Source: Holophagaceae bacterium UBA1801 (GTDB taxonomy: Bacteria; Acidobacteriota; Holophagae; Holophagales; Holophagaceae). Taken from it: a stretch of DNA of 9,326 nucleotides. The stretch is from positions 630-9,955 of the forward strand of contig DCFP01000145.1 of the NCBI GenBank assembly GCA_002319925.1, read 5' to 3'. Positions within the stretch are counted from its first letter, which is position 1; every line of letters begins with the position of its first letter. This document shows positions 1 to 6,569 of this stretch, in pieces. The translations under genes were made by a program, and so were the position numbers. The notes below the pieces were generated by a model. It was not told where the DNA came from, searched no databases, and was given only the letters and a program-made list of their open reading frames with translations.

Positions 1-168
1 CACCGGTTTGAATCACTGCGTACATATGACCCTCTTTTGGGAGGCTTGGGCGGCGCTCAAATGATCGGCGCGCTTGGGGAGCCCAAGACAAGGCCCATTA
101 GAATGCCAAAAACAGGGCCGAATCACAAGGGAAATTTCCCAAACCCGCCCCCCTGAACGATTGGGCGA
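1..168. other. Gene-free leader region with short palindromes
   Basis: I see no convincing gene here; the open frame on the minus strand from 725 to 123 lies antisense to the receiver gene and looks like a shadow. The stretch contains a 6-bp stem with a 3-nt loop at 73-87 (CTTGGG / CCCAAG) and a perfect 12-bp palindrome at 129-140 (GGGAAATTTCCC). Neither is followed by a T-run, so neither looks like an intrinsic terminator. They may be protein-binding sites or chance dyads. An upstream gene, if any, ends before the window. Confidence 0.5.
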
Positions 169-197
169 TTGAACTGGGATCTTCCCAGAACCATAAT
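169..197 (+). promoter_or_regulatory. Sigma70-type promoter of the receiver gene with a dyad in its spacer
   Basis: A -35-like box TTGAAC (169-174, 4 of 6 matches to TTGACA) and a -10-like box CATAAT (192-197, 5 of 6 matches to TATAAT) are separated by exactly 17 nt. Transcription would start near 204, leaving a leader of about 16 nt that contains GGAG (210-213), six bases before the ATG at 220. The spacer is occupied by a 15-nt dyad, CTGGGA-TCT-TCCCAG (174-188), placed where a repressor or activator could sit on the promoter. The box assignment is by eye. Confidence 0.55.
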
Positions 198-219
198 CAA
201 ATTCCTATCGGAGTTCCGC

Positions 220-597
220 ATGGCTCGCGTCCTCCTCATTGAAGACGACCTGGACACGGGCGACTCCATCAAGGCCATGCTCGAATTGACGGGACACCAG
301 GTCGGATGGGCCCACCAGGGGCGCGAGGCCATGACGCTAATGGAGCGGGACCCGGGCTTCGAGGTGATCCTGACGGATATCCTGATGCCGGAAATGGATG
401 GCATCGAAAGCATCCAACACTTCCGCAAGAACTTCCCCGATGTGGCCATCGTGGCCATGACCGCGCAGTGGAACTCGCCGTACCTGCGGGCTGCTACGCT
501 CTTCGGGGCCAAGGTCACCCTGCACAAGCCCTTCAGCATCCAGGACCTGGATGAGGCCGTCAAGAGAGCTGCGGCTTCCAGGCCTCCAGCACCCTGA
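220..597 (+). CDS. Single-domain response regulator (CheY-like receiver)
   Basis: This is a 125-residue stand-alone receiver domain, a phosphorylation-switched signalling protein that acts in the cytoplasm. The whole receiver signature is visible: the acidic cluster E8-D9-D10, the phospho-acceptor D53 in LTDILMPEMDG, the switch threonine T81 in AMTA, and the invariant lysine K103 in LHKPF. Nothing follows the receiver except a short Pro/Ala tail, so there is no DNA-binding or enzymatic output domain. It must act by protein contact or as a phosphorelay intermediate. I chose the ATG at 220 over an in-frame ATG at 169: the receiver begins immediately after it, GGAG lies six bases upstream, and a good promoter places the transcript start near 204, after the longer start. 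No histidine kinase is nearby, so the partner is unknown. Its last 38 bp overlap the 3' end of the convergent methyltransferase gene. Confidence 0.9.
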   Translation: MARVLLIEDDLDTGDSIKAMLELTGHQVGWAHQGREAMTLMERDPGFEVILTDILMPEMDGIESIQHFRKNFPDVAIVAMTAQWNSPYLRAATLFGAKVTLHKPFSIQDLDEAVKRAAASRPPAP

Positions 598-1627
598 ACC
601 GCTCGCCCATCATGCCGGGAAGCGTGAGCTGGAGGAGATTCTCCATGCGCTTCAGGCGATCCTTTTCCTCGAGATCCTGCCATTCCGTTTCCCATTGGGA
701 CAGGGGTGCACTCCGCCGGATCCAATGGCTGAGACTGTGGTGGGCCGCCTCGTGGAAGCCCTCGATCTCAAGCAGATGGGCAAGCCGCGTGAAATCCACG
801 TCCGCCGTGAGATCACAACAGCCCAGTTCCTCCCACCAGGCAGCGTCCACCCGGTGACCGCGGTACCGCCGGATCCCTGACCCCTTTGAAACCAAGCGCG
901 CGCAGCTATCGCCGTAATCGATGGTGAGGAAGAGGCCCGCGGAAAGGGTCCGGGCCAGTTCCCGCACCATCAAGGCCATGCCCTCGTTCCATGCAGCGCC
1001 GTCGCCCATGCGCAGATGGCCCTCCGCATGAGTCCGGAACCAGGTCCCCGCGTCGCCGGGATCCCCGGATTCCCAGTCGGGACCTTCCGAACTCAGCATC
1101 ATGCGCAGCCATTGGCCGCCGTCCCATCGCCAAGGCTGAGCAGGAAGGGCATCGAACAGCTCGTTGCTGATCACCGCGCCCACAAAGACCGGAAGGGGAT
1201 CGCCCTCTGAAACGAATTTCGCGCGTCTGTCCGCGAGGAAGGGCGCCAGGGCTGCTTCGGCGGCGGCGCGGCCCGCGGGATTGTCATCGCGGTGGAGGTA
1301 GACCAAGGCTTGGCCGAAGGCCCCCGATACGGCACTGAGCAGATCCCGGCCCAGCCAGCCGCGGCCCGCCCCGGGTTCCAGCACCGTGAACACCTCCGGC
1401 CGTCCGAGCTGATTCCAGGCCGCTTCCAGTCTCACTGCCAAGGTCTCGCCCAGCAGTGGACCCACATCCAGCGCCGTGTAGTAGTCCTTCCCATCAAAGC
1501 CCCAGTGGCTCTGGGCTTGGCGGTAATAGCCAAACTGAGGATGGTACAGCGCCAAAGACATGATTTCCGCCGTGGGAATCGCACCGGCGGCCAGCCTCGT
1601 GCGGAGCAGTTCCCCGATATCCGTCAC
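560..1627 (-). CDS. MidA-family (NDUFAF7-like) SAM-dependent methyltransferase
   Basis: This 355-residue protein belongs to the DUF185/MidA family, whose mitochondrial member NDUFAF7 dimethylates an arginine of the complex I subunit NDUFS2. Bacterial members are often assumed to act on NADH dehydrogenase or other proteins, but the substrate here is unknown. Visible family motifs, in order, are the N-terminal YHPQFGYY segment (28-35), KDYYTALDVGPLLGE (47-61), the SAM-binding loop LEPGAGRGWLGRDL (83-96), SNELFDALP (154-162), the IDYG motif (236-239) and DLTADVDF (272-279). Length matches the family. The start is a GTG at 1627 that overlaps the TGA of the upstream exporter gene as GTGA, preceded by a purine-rich GAAGAGGG. 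A longer frame running to 1795 would lie inside the exporter gene and adds no family sequence. It is the last gene of the minus-strand run and its end overlaps the receiver gene tail to tail. Confidence 0.88.
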   Translation of the reverse strand: MTDIGELLRTRLAAGAIPTAEIMSLALYHPQFGYYRQAQSHWGFDGKDYYTALDVGPLLGETLAVRLEAAWNQLGRPEVFTVLEPGAGRGWLGRDLLSAVSGAFGQALVYLHRDDNPAGRAAAEAALAPFLADRRAKFVSEGDPLPVFVGAVISNELFDALPAQPWRWDGGQWLRMMLSSEGPDWESGDPGDAGTWFRTHAEGHLRMGDGAAWNEGMALMVRELARTLSAGLFLTIDYGDSCARLVSKGSGIRRYRGHRVDAAWWEELGCCDLTADVDFTRLAHLLEIEGFHEAAHHSLSHWIRRSAPLSQWETEWQDLEEKDRLKRMENLLQLTLPGMMGERFRVLEAWKPQLS

Positions 1628-4197
1628 GGCGTGTCCCTCTTCAAAGGCCAGCGCTCCAGGATCCAGGGCAGCACCCACTGGGTCACCAGGAGCGCCAGGG
1701 CGACACCGCCCAGGCACGCCAGCCCCAGGCCCCGGAGACCGCGATAGCCGCTGAAGACCAAACCGCCGAAGCCAGCCAGGGTCGTCCCCGCGCAAACGGC
1801 GTTCACGCGCGCCACGCGGGCTGCAGCGCGGGGTTCGTGCCGGGCGCGATGGAGGAGGTTCATGGCGGTGTCGATGCTCACGCCAAGTGCGATGGGGATG
1901 GCCACGAGGGAAAGGAAAGTGAGGGGTTCGCCGCTCAATCCCAGGATCCCCAGCGCCCCGATCTGGCTGGCGGCGAGGGGTACGAGGGAGATCAGCAGGA
2001 AGCGCCAGCTCCGGCCAAAGAACGTCACGACCAGGATCACCGCGCCGAAGGCCAGCAGGATGACGTCCTTCAGCGCGTCCCGGGCCACGCCCTTGATGGC
2101 GCGGAAGAGGGGCCGCGTGCCCACCATGCGCGCGCCGGTGGCGTCGATCTCAGGCTCGATGCGGTCCTGGGCGGCTTCGCTCAATCGGATGGGCAGCGTG
2201 AAAGTGGGCGGCTGGTCCTGTTTCGCAGGGCGCCGCTTCAGCCAGCGGAAGACACTCCAGGAGGCGTGGTCATCATCCAGCGAGGCATGGGCCGTAGGCG
2301 GGAACAGCAACTGCAGGGATTGCGGCACGGCGCCCGGATCCTCCGCGCTTTCCTGCAGGGCAGTGACTGGCAGTTCGAGGGCCACCGGGTCCAGGTTCTC
2401 CTCTGAAGCGATTTCCAGCACGCGCCGGTACCACGTCTCGGAGCCCAGCACGCGTTTCAGCTCCGGACTACATTCGGTCCAGACCGGCATGGGCAGACCC
2501 TCCCGCTGCAAGGGCGCTGCGATGCGGTTCCATAAATCCGGGAGATGCTCGGGATCGTTCAGCGGGATCTGGATCGCAAGGGGCTGCAGACCCGCACCCA
2601 GGGCCTTCCCGAGGGTCTCCTGCAGGACGAGGGCGGGGTTGCCCTTCTGGCGGAAGCGGCGGAGATCCTCCTCCCAGCTCATGCGCCGGATGCCCCAAGC
2701 ACCAAGCAGCACGAGGGCCAGCGAGACCAGGACCTTCCACTTGCGCACCGTGGAGAGAGGCTGGACGCGGCCCTGGACCTGGGGCGCGAAGGCGCCTTTG
2801 CCTCGATCCAAGCCCAGCAGCAGGGCGGGAAGCAGCAGGAAGCTGGCGACCATGCAGGCCAGGAGGCCGAGGCCCGCCGTGAGCCCCAGATCCCGGAAAC
2901 CCGGGAAGGGCGCAGCTATGCAGGCCAGGAAGGCCAGAGCCGTGGCCGTGGCTCCGGTGACCACGCCAGGCCCTGTTCCGAGCAGGGCGGCGCGCAGGGC
3001 CAACGGTTTGGACCGTCCCGCCTGCCGCTCGTCGCGGTAGCGGCTGAAAAGCAGGATGCCCACATCATCCCCGACCCCTAGCAGCACCGCGCCGAAGGCG
3101 GCCGCCATGAGATTCAGGTGGCCCAGGATCCAGCCCACGAGACCCAGCGCCCACAACATGCCCATGAGGAGCGGAACCACTACGAAGCCGTAGCCCGCGA
3201 GCGTGCGGAAGCCAATCCAGTAGACGAAGCCGATGAGCACGAAACTGAGCACCAGGCTCATCAGCACTTCGCGCGTGAGGGTCTGGGATTCCCAGTAGGC
3301 GATGGCATGGGCGCCCGTGGCCTGCAGTGTGAAGGCCCGCTTGCCGGCCGGTGCGAAGGCCTTTTGCACATCGGACGTGGAAACCCGGTCCGGCATGGGC
3401 CCGATGGCGCCGTGGCCAAGCCAGGCCAGCACCCGAGCGGTGGATTTCGTTTCCGAACTGGGGAAATCGAGCACCAATGGGACGAGTACAAAGCGGCCAT
3501 CCGTCGTCACGAGGTAGCCGGACTTGATCTTCAAGGGCAGCGACTTGACGCTCGAGGTCGCGTGCAGAACGGTCTCGTTGGATTTGCTGAGGAAGCCCAT
3601 GAGCTGGAGCGGATCCAGCTGCGCCAGCCGCTTCTTCGTGGGATCCGGCGAGGCCAGGGCCTTTGCCGTAGTCTTGAAGCGCCTGCGCACTTCGTCGAGA
3701 TCCTTCAGGGATTCCAGCCTGTCGCCCAGCAGCATGGGCGCCAGTGCGTATAGCTGGCCTGTGACCAGACGCACGGCTGCGCCATCCCCTTCGAGAAAGC
3801 TCCCCGCGGCGAGCAGGGGCGGCCAGAGCGAGGCGCCCTTGGGGCCGGGAACCGGCTGGGGTTCGGAGATGCGGCCCTCGCCGCTCATGCCATTGAGGGG
3901 CACGCCACCCAGGTCCAGGAGCTGCTCGACGAGCCCTTCGGCCCAGGTTTCCCGGGCTTCCAGGTCATGCTCGTTGCCTTCCGCGGCCAACCACAGGAGT
4001 TCCTGCTGGCCGACGCCTGCTTCGATGCTGGCCTGCACCACCGGATGATCCGTGGGCAACAGGCTCATGAGGTCCAGGCGCCGCTCCACGCGCAGGATGC
4101 CCAGACCGAGCACGAGCGTGATGCCGACCAGAAGCACCCACAACCCCTTCGGCCGGCGCAGGTGCAAGTGAACGAGGGCGCGGAGGATCCGGATCAT
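1624..4197 (-). CDS. MMPL/RND-superfamily membrane exporter
   Basis: This large inner-membrane protein (857 residues from ATG 4197) has the classic two-fold RND/MMPL architecture. One N-terminal helix (about 17-35) is followed by a large periplasmic domain (36-310) and five helices (about 311-463). A second half repeats this: a helix at 488-504, a periplasmic domain (505-708) and five helices between about 710 and 844. Each half has the charged transmembrane motif typical of proton-driven MMPL proteins: LLGVGDDVGILLFSRYRDE (372-390) and ALGVSIDTAMNLLHRARHE (770-788). Early LLPTDHPV (46-53) is also typical. The size and layout resemble HpnN-like lipid or hopanoid transporters, but no hopanoid genes are nearby and the substrate cannot be assigned. 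A GTG at 4203 is an alternative start. I prefer ATG 4197 because GGA lies eight bases upstream, while the GTG would have almost no spacer. It lies 18-24 bp after the DnaC-like gene and overlaps the methyltransferase gene by 4 nt. Confidence 0.88.
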   Translation of the reverse strand: MIRILRALVHLHLRRPKGLWVLLVGITLVLGLGILRVERRLDLMSLLPTDHPVVQASIEAGVGQQELLWLAAEGNEHDLEARETWAEGLVEQLLDLGGVPLNGMSGEGRISEPQPVPGPKGASLWPPLLAAGSFLEGDGAAVRLVTGQLYALAPMLLGDRLESLKDLDEVRRRFKTTAKALASPDPTKKRLAQLDPLQLMGFLSKSNETVLHATSSVKSLPLKIKSGYLVTTDGRFVLVPLVLDFPSSETKSTARVLAWLGHGAIGPMPDRVSTSDVQKAFAPAGKRAFTLQATGAHAIAYWESQTLTREVLMSLVLSFVLIGFVYWIGFRTLAGYGFVVVPLLMGMLWALGLVGWILGHLNLMAAAFGAVLLGVGDDVGILLFSRYRDERQAGRSKPLALRAALLGTGPGVVTGATATALAFLACIAAPFPGFRDLGLTAGLGLLACMVASFLLLPALLLGLDRGKGAFAPQVQGRVQPLSTVRKWKVLVSLALVLLGAWGIRRMSWEEDLRRFRQKGNPALVLQETLGKALGAGLQPLAIQIPLNDPEHLPDLWNRIAAPLQREGLPMPVWTECSPELKRVLGSETWYRRVLEIASEENLDPVALELPVTALQESAEDPGAVPQSLQLLFPPTAHASLDDDHASWSVFRWLKRRPAKQDQPPTFTLPIRLSEAAQDRIEPEIDATGARMVGTRPLFRAIKGVARDALKDVILLAFGAVILVVTFFGRSWRFLLISLVPLAASQIGALGILGLSGEPLTFLSLVAIPIALGVSIDTAMNLLHRARHEPRAAARVARVNAVCAGTTLAGFGGLVFSGYRGLRGLGLACLGGVALALLVTQWVLPWILERWPLKRDTP

Positions 4198-4221
4198 GAG
4201 CACATTCCATCTACCGCAAGG

Positions 4222-5124
4222 CTACCCATTCATGCTTTCCATCAGCCGCTCGAGGATCGGCTTCATCTGTACCCGCCGCGCCTGCGCCAGGCGGCGCAGC
4301 AGGCTGGGATCCTCCAGCCGCGCGAAGGGATAATTCTCGCCAGCCTGCAGCATCTCCGCCCAGCGCGAGGCCGTGATGATCATGGGCCGCTCCTCGGCAT
4401 AGCGCTGGTCCAGCAACTGCCCCACGGCGCGCACAACACGGATGTCCGTGTCGATGCGGTCGAGGTCGTCCAGCACCAGACAGGGCGCTTCGATGAGCGG
4501 CGCCATGCGGTCGCGCTCGCTGATGAAATCCGTGTTCCGGAAACTGCGCGAATCGTAGTAGGTGTCCTTCAATTCCTGACTGAAGGTGCGCATGGAAACG
4601 AAGAGGCCGCGCCCACCCGTGCGCTCGGACCAGCCCTTCAGCGCCGCGGCAGCCAGGGAACTGCGCCCGCTGCCGGAGGGCCCATCGATCCACCAGAGGT
4701 CCACGGCATCGCGTCCGTGCCTCGCCCAGTTGAACAGCGTGCGGTAGCCCAAGGGTTCCTGCGCCGGCTTCAGGTCCTTCCAGCTCGCCTCGCCCGAACC
4801 GATCTTGGCTCCGCACTTGTGCAGGATCAGTTCCAGCTTGGAACGCAACTCCACGTGGTCGGCGATGCCCGAATAGGTCTGGTGCTCCAGAAGCTGCTGG
4901 GCATCCTCCAGAGCGCGGATCACCTTCTCCCGCGGGTGCTGGATCCTCCACCACTCCCAGAAGGATTCGAACGTCGTCTGCCGGTAGCGGGAAGGTATGC
5001 CCAGCGCCGCGCCATTCGCCTCGGCTTCCGTGGTGCAGCCGCAGACCTTGGCCGGGGCCATGGGATCGGGATCCAGGATCACCCCGCGTCCCCCACAGTG
5101 GGGACATCCGGGCTTACCTCTCAT
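4222..5124 (-). CDS. DnaC-like AAA+ ATPase with N-terminal zinc motif and variant Walker A
   Basis: This 300-residue protein resembles DnaC/IstB-type AAA+ ATPases, which load replicative helicase or assist transposases. The N-terminus carries a CxxC...CxC zinc-binding pattern (C7, C10, C28, C30). Next comes IPSRYRQTTFESF (43-55), the lead-in seen in DnaC-like proteins. The P-loop is GPSGSGRSS (148-156), in which the catalytic lysine is replaced by arginine (R154, CGC codon). Walker B is CLVLDDLD (215-222) and looks intact. The sensor-1 strand reads IITASR (249-254), with no asparagine where DnaC-like proteins usually have one. The roughly 90 residues between the lead-in and the P-loop are longer than usual for the family. 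The start ATG overlaps the TGA of the sigma-factor gene as ATGA, with a strong AAGGGGG ribosome site upstream. No IS partner is present, so a transposase helper is unlikely. The role may be helicase loading or a non-hydrolysing regulator. Confidence 0.75.
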   Translation of the reverse strand: MRGKPGCPHCGGRGVILDPDPMAPAKVCGCTTEAEANGAALGIPSRYRQTTFESFWEWWRIQHPREKVIRALEDAQQLLEHQTYSGIADHVELRSKLELILHKCGAKIGSGEASWKDLKPAQEPLGYRTLFNWARHGRDAVDLWWIDGPSGSGRSSLAAAALKGWSERTGGRGLFVSMRTFSQELKDTYYDSRSFRNTDFISERDRMAPLIEAPCLVLDDLDRIDTDIRVVRAVGQLLDQRYAEERPMIITASRWAEMLQAGENYPFARLEDPSLLRRLAQARRVQMKPILERLMESMNG

Positions 5125-5987
5125 TGCACATCCCCCTTGAGGAACTGGCCGAGCAGGGCGCGCCGCCGTTCGCGAATCTTCATGAAGGCGCGCTCTTCGA
5201 TCTGGCGAACGCGTTCGCGGCTGATGGGAGGAGTGAACGTCTGGCCGATGCGTTCCAGGGTCACGGGTTCGTGGCCGTTCAAGCCGAAATGCAGGGTGAT
5301 GATGGTGCGTTCCTTCTGGTTCAGCATCTCCAGGCTGAGGCGCACCTGGTCCAGGAAGGACTCCTGGTCCATGGTCTCCATGGCGGAGGGCTCGATGGAC
5401 TGCTCAAGACTGTCACCCAGCGTGAGATCCGATTCCCCCATGCCCTGCTCAGTGGAGACCGTGGCCGTGGTCTGCTGCAGCAGCTGGAGGCGCTCCACCT
5501 CTTCCGGCGTGAACAGCGGATTCGCCGTGACGATCTCCTGCACGCTCGGAGGACGGCCCAGCTCCTGACTCAGGCGATGGACCAGTCGATTGAGCTGCAC
5601 GAGATGTCCGGCCACCTTCTGCGGCAAGCGGATCTTGCTGCCGTGCTCGGCCAGCGCGTGGAAGATGGCCTGGCGTACCCACCAGGAAGCGTACGTGAGG
5701 AACTTGTTTTCACGCTCAGGATCGAAGCGCTTGGCGGCCTCGATGAGACCCAGATTGCCTTCGCTGATGAGGTCCAGCAGATCCAGGCCCATGCCCTGGA
5801 ACTTCCGCGCCTCCTTCACGACGAAGCGCAGATTGCCCTCCACCAGCATCCGCAGGCCCTCCGGGTTGCGGTCCTGCTGCCACAGGCGGCCATAGATCCG
5901 CTCCTCCTCCGCGGTCAGCAGCGGCAGATCGCGGATGGAATCGAAATACTTGTCGAGCGAACGCTCTTCCAGATGGCGCTGTGGCAA
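5121..5987 (-). CDS. Sigma-70 family RNA polymerase sigma factor (group 2-like)
   Basis: This 288-residue sigma factor has region 1.2 (SLDKYFDSIRDLPLLTAEEE, 10-29), region 2 (about 50-122, including GLDLLDLISEGNLGLIEAAKRFDP and YASWWVRQAI), region 3 (about 123-200) and region 4 (about 222-275). It lacks region 1.1, so it is a primary-like alternative factor rather than the housekeeping RpoD. In region 2.4 the -10-reading glutamine is kept (Q106), while the position of E. coli sigma70 T440 is phenylalanine (F109). In region 4.2 the -35-reading residues R257, E258, R259 and Q262 are kept, but the helix-turn-helix turn (QTFTPPIS, 249-256) is two residues longer than in RpoD or RpoS. The start is a TTG at 5987 with AGG six bases upstream; no in-frame ATG lies upstream. 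It sits 38 bp after hspR, which makes a role in heat or general stress attractive but unproven. Confidence 0.9.
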   Translation of the reverse strand: MPQRHLEERSLDKYFDSIRDLPLLTAEEERIYGRLWQQDRNPEGLRMLVEGNLRFVVKEARKFQGMGLDLLDLISEGNLGLIEAAKRFDPERENKFLTYASWWVRQAIFHALAEHGSKIRLPQKVAGHLVQLNRLVHRLSQELGRPPSVQEIVTANPLFTPEEVERLQLLQQTTATVSTEQGMGESDLTLGDSLEQSIEPSAMETMDQESFLDQVRLSLEMLNQKERTIITLHFGLNGHEPVTLERIGQTFTPPISRERVRQIEERAFMKIRERRRALLGQFLKGDVQ

Positions 5988-6025
5988 GGTTCACCTGAGG
6001 CAGGAAACCAGCATAGCAAGGCCTC

Positions 6026-6418
6026 TCACCGCTTTCTCAATCCATGGGGGGTCAATTTCACGAGACCGGTGGGATTGGCCACATCCCGGGAGGGTTCGGG
6101 TTCGATCCCGGCAGCCCGGAGCTTGGTTTCATAGGCTTCCAGGAGTTTCCGGCTCTCCTCCTGGACCTTCTGCATCTGGTCCCGAAGGTTCAGGACCACT
6201 TCCACACCCGCGAGGTTCACACCCAGATCCCTGGTGAGATTCAGGATGAACTCGAGGCGCTCGATGTCCTCTTCGCTGTAGAGGCGGGTCTTGCCTTCGG
6301 TGCGGGAGGGCAGGAGCAGCCCTTCCCGCTCATAAAGGCGCAGGGTCTGGGGATGAATCTCGTACCGGGCGGCCACCACCCCGATCATGTAGCAGCCCGC
6401 TTTGGGATCCCGCCGCAT
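6026..6418 (-). CDS. hspR: HspR, MerR-family heat-shock repressor
   Basis: This 130-residue protein has the HspR form of the MerR fold. The N-terminal winged helix-turn-helix contains the diagnostic IHPQTLRLYEREGLL (21-35), TRLYSEEDIERLEFI (44-58) and LGVNLAGVEVVLNL (65-78). A helical segment rich in charged residues (79-103) is probably the dimerisation coiled coil, and a short basic tail ends LRKR. In characterised species HspR represses dnaK operons by binding HAIR boxes, with DnaK as corepressor, so heat titrates DnaK away and releases the genes. Here it follows dnaJ on the same strand and a HAIR-like element lies at the dnaJ promoter. The ATG at 6418 has a perfect AGGAGG (6425-6430) six bases upstream. 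It is followed 38 bp later by the sigma-factor gene. Confidence 0.92.
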   Translation of the reverse strand: MRRDPKAGCYMIGVVAARYEIHPQTLRLYEREGLLLPSRTEGKTRLYSEEDIERLEFILNLTRDLGVNLAGVEVVLNLRDQMQKVQEESRKLLEAYETKLRAAGIEPEPSRDVANPTGLVKLTPHGLRKR

Positions 6419-6436
6419 GCTCTACCTCCTAATGAT

Positions 6437-6566
6437 CACCACTGGGACACCGAGAACACGGAGGTATCCACGGAGAAAAAGCGGGCGAACCCATTCGGGT
6501 AAGTCCGTCCCTGTTTCCTGTTTTTTTCTCGGTTCATTTCTCCGTGCGCTCCGTACCTCCGTGGTG
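6437..6566. repeat. Long imperfect inverted repeat between dnaJ and hspR
   Basis: Two blocks pair exactly. CACGGAGGTA at 6457-6466 pairs with TACCTCCGTG at 6554-6563, and CACGGAGAAA at 6469-6478 pairs with TTTCTCCGTG at 6537-6546. They are separated by a 2- versus 7-nt internal loop, and a 58-nt interior (6479-6536) contains a small ACCC/GGGT stem at 6489-6500. Both arms consist of repeated CACGGAG-like units about 9 to 12 nt apart, and each arm also has an outer CACCAC/GTGGTG. The outer edge begins a few bases after the dnaJ stop, and the other edge ends just upstream of the hspR ribosome site. There is no T-run after the stem in the minus direction, so it is not a simple terminator. It may stabilise or process the dnaJ-hspR transcript, or be a dispersed intergenic repeat. 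Confidence 0.75.
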
Positions 6567-6569
6567 CAT

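Noticed and set aside
73..87. Hairpin CTTGGG/CCCAAG as terminator of an upstream gene
   Set aside because: The stem is only 6 bp with no T-run after it on either strand.
1862..3040. A 392-codon plus-strand open frame opposite the exporter
   Set aside because: The Arg/Ser/Pro-rich low-information translation is typical of a shadow frame; the minus-strand protein has clear membrane helices and motifs.
4222..5124. IstB-type transposition helper of an insertion sequence
   Set aside because: There is no IstA transposase or terminal inverted repeat nearby, and the gene is coupled to a sigma factor by ATGA.
3967..5568. A 533-codon open frame on the plus strand opposite the exporter, ATPase and sigma genes
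   Set aside because: It crosses three well-supported minus-strand genes and has no recognisable domain. Its composition is what antisense reading of GC-rich codons gives.
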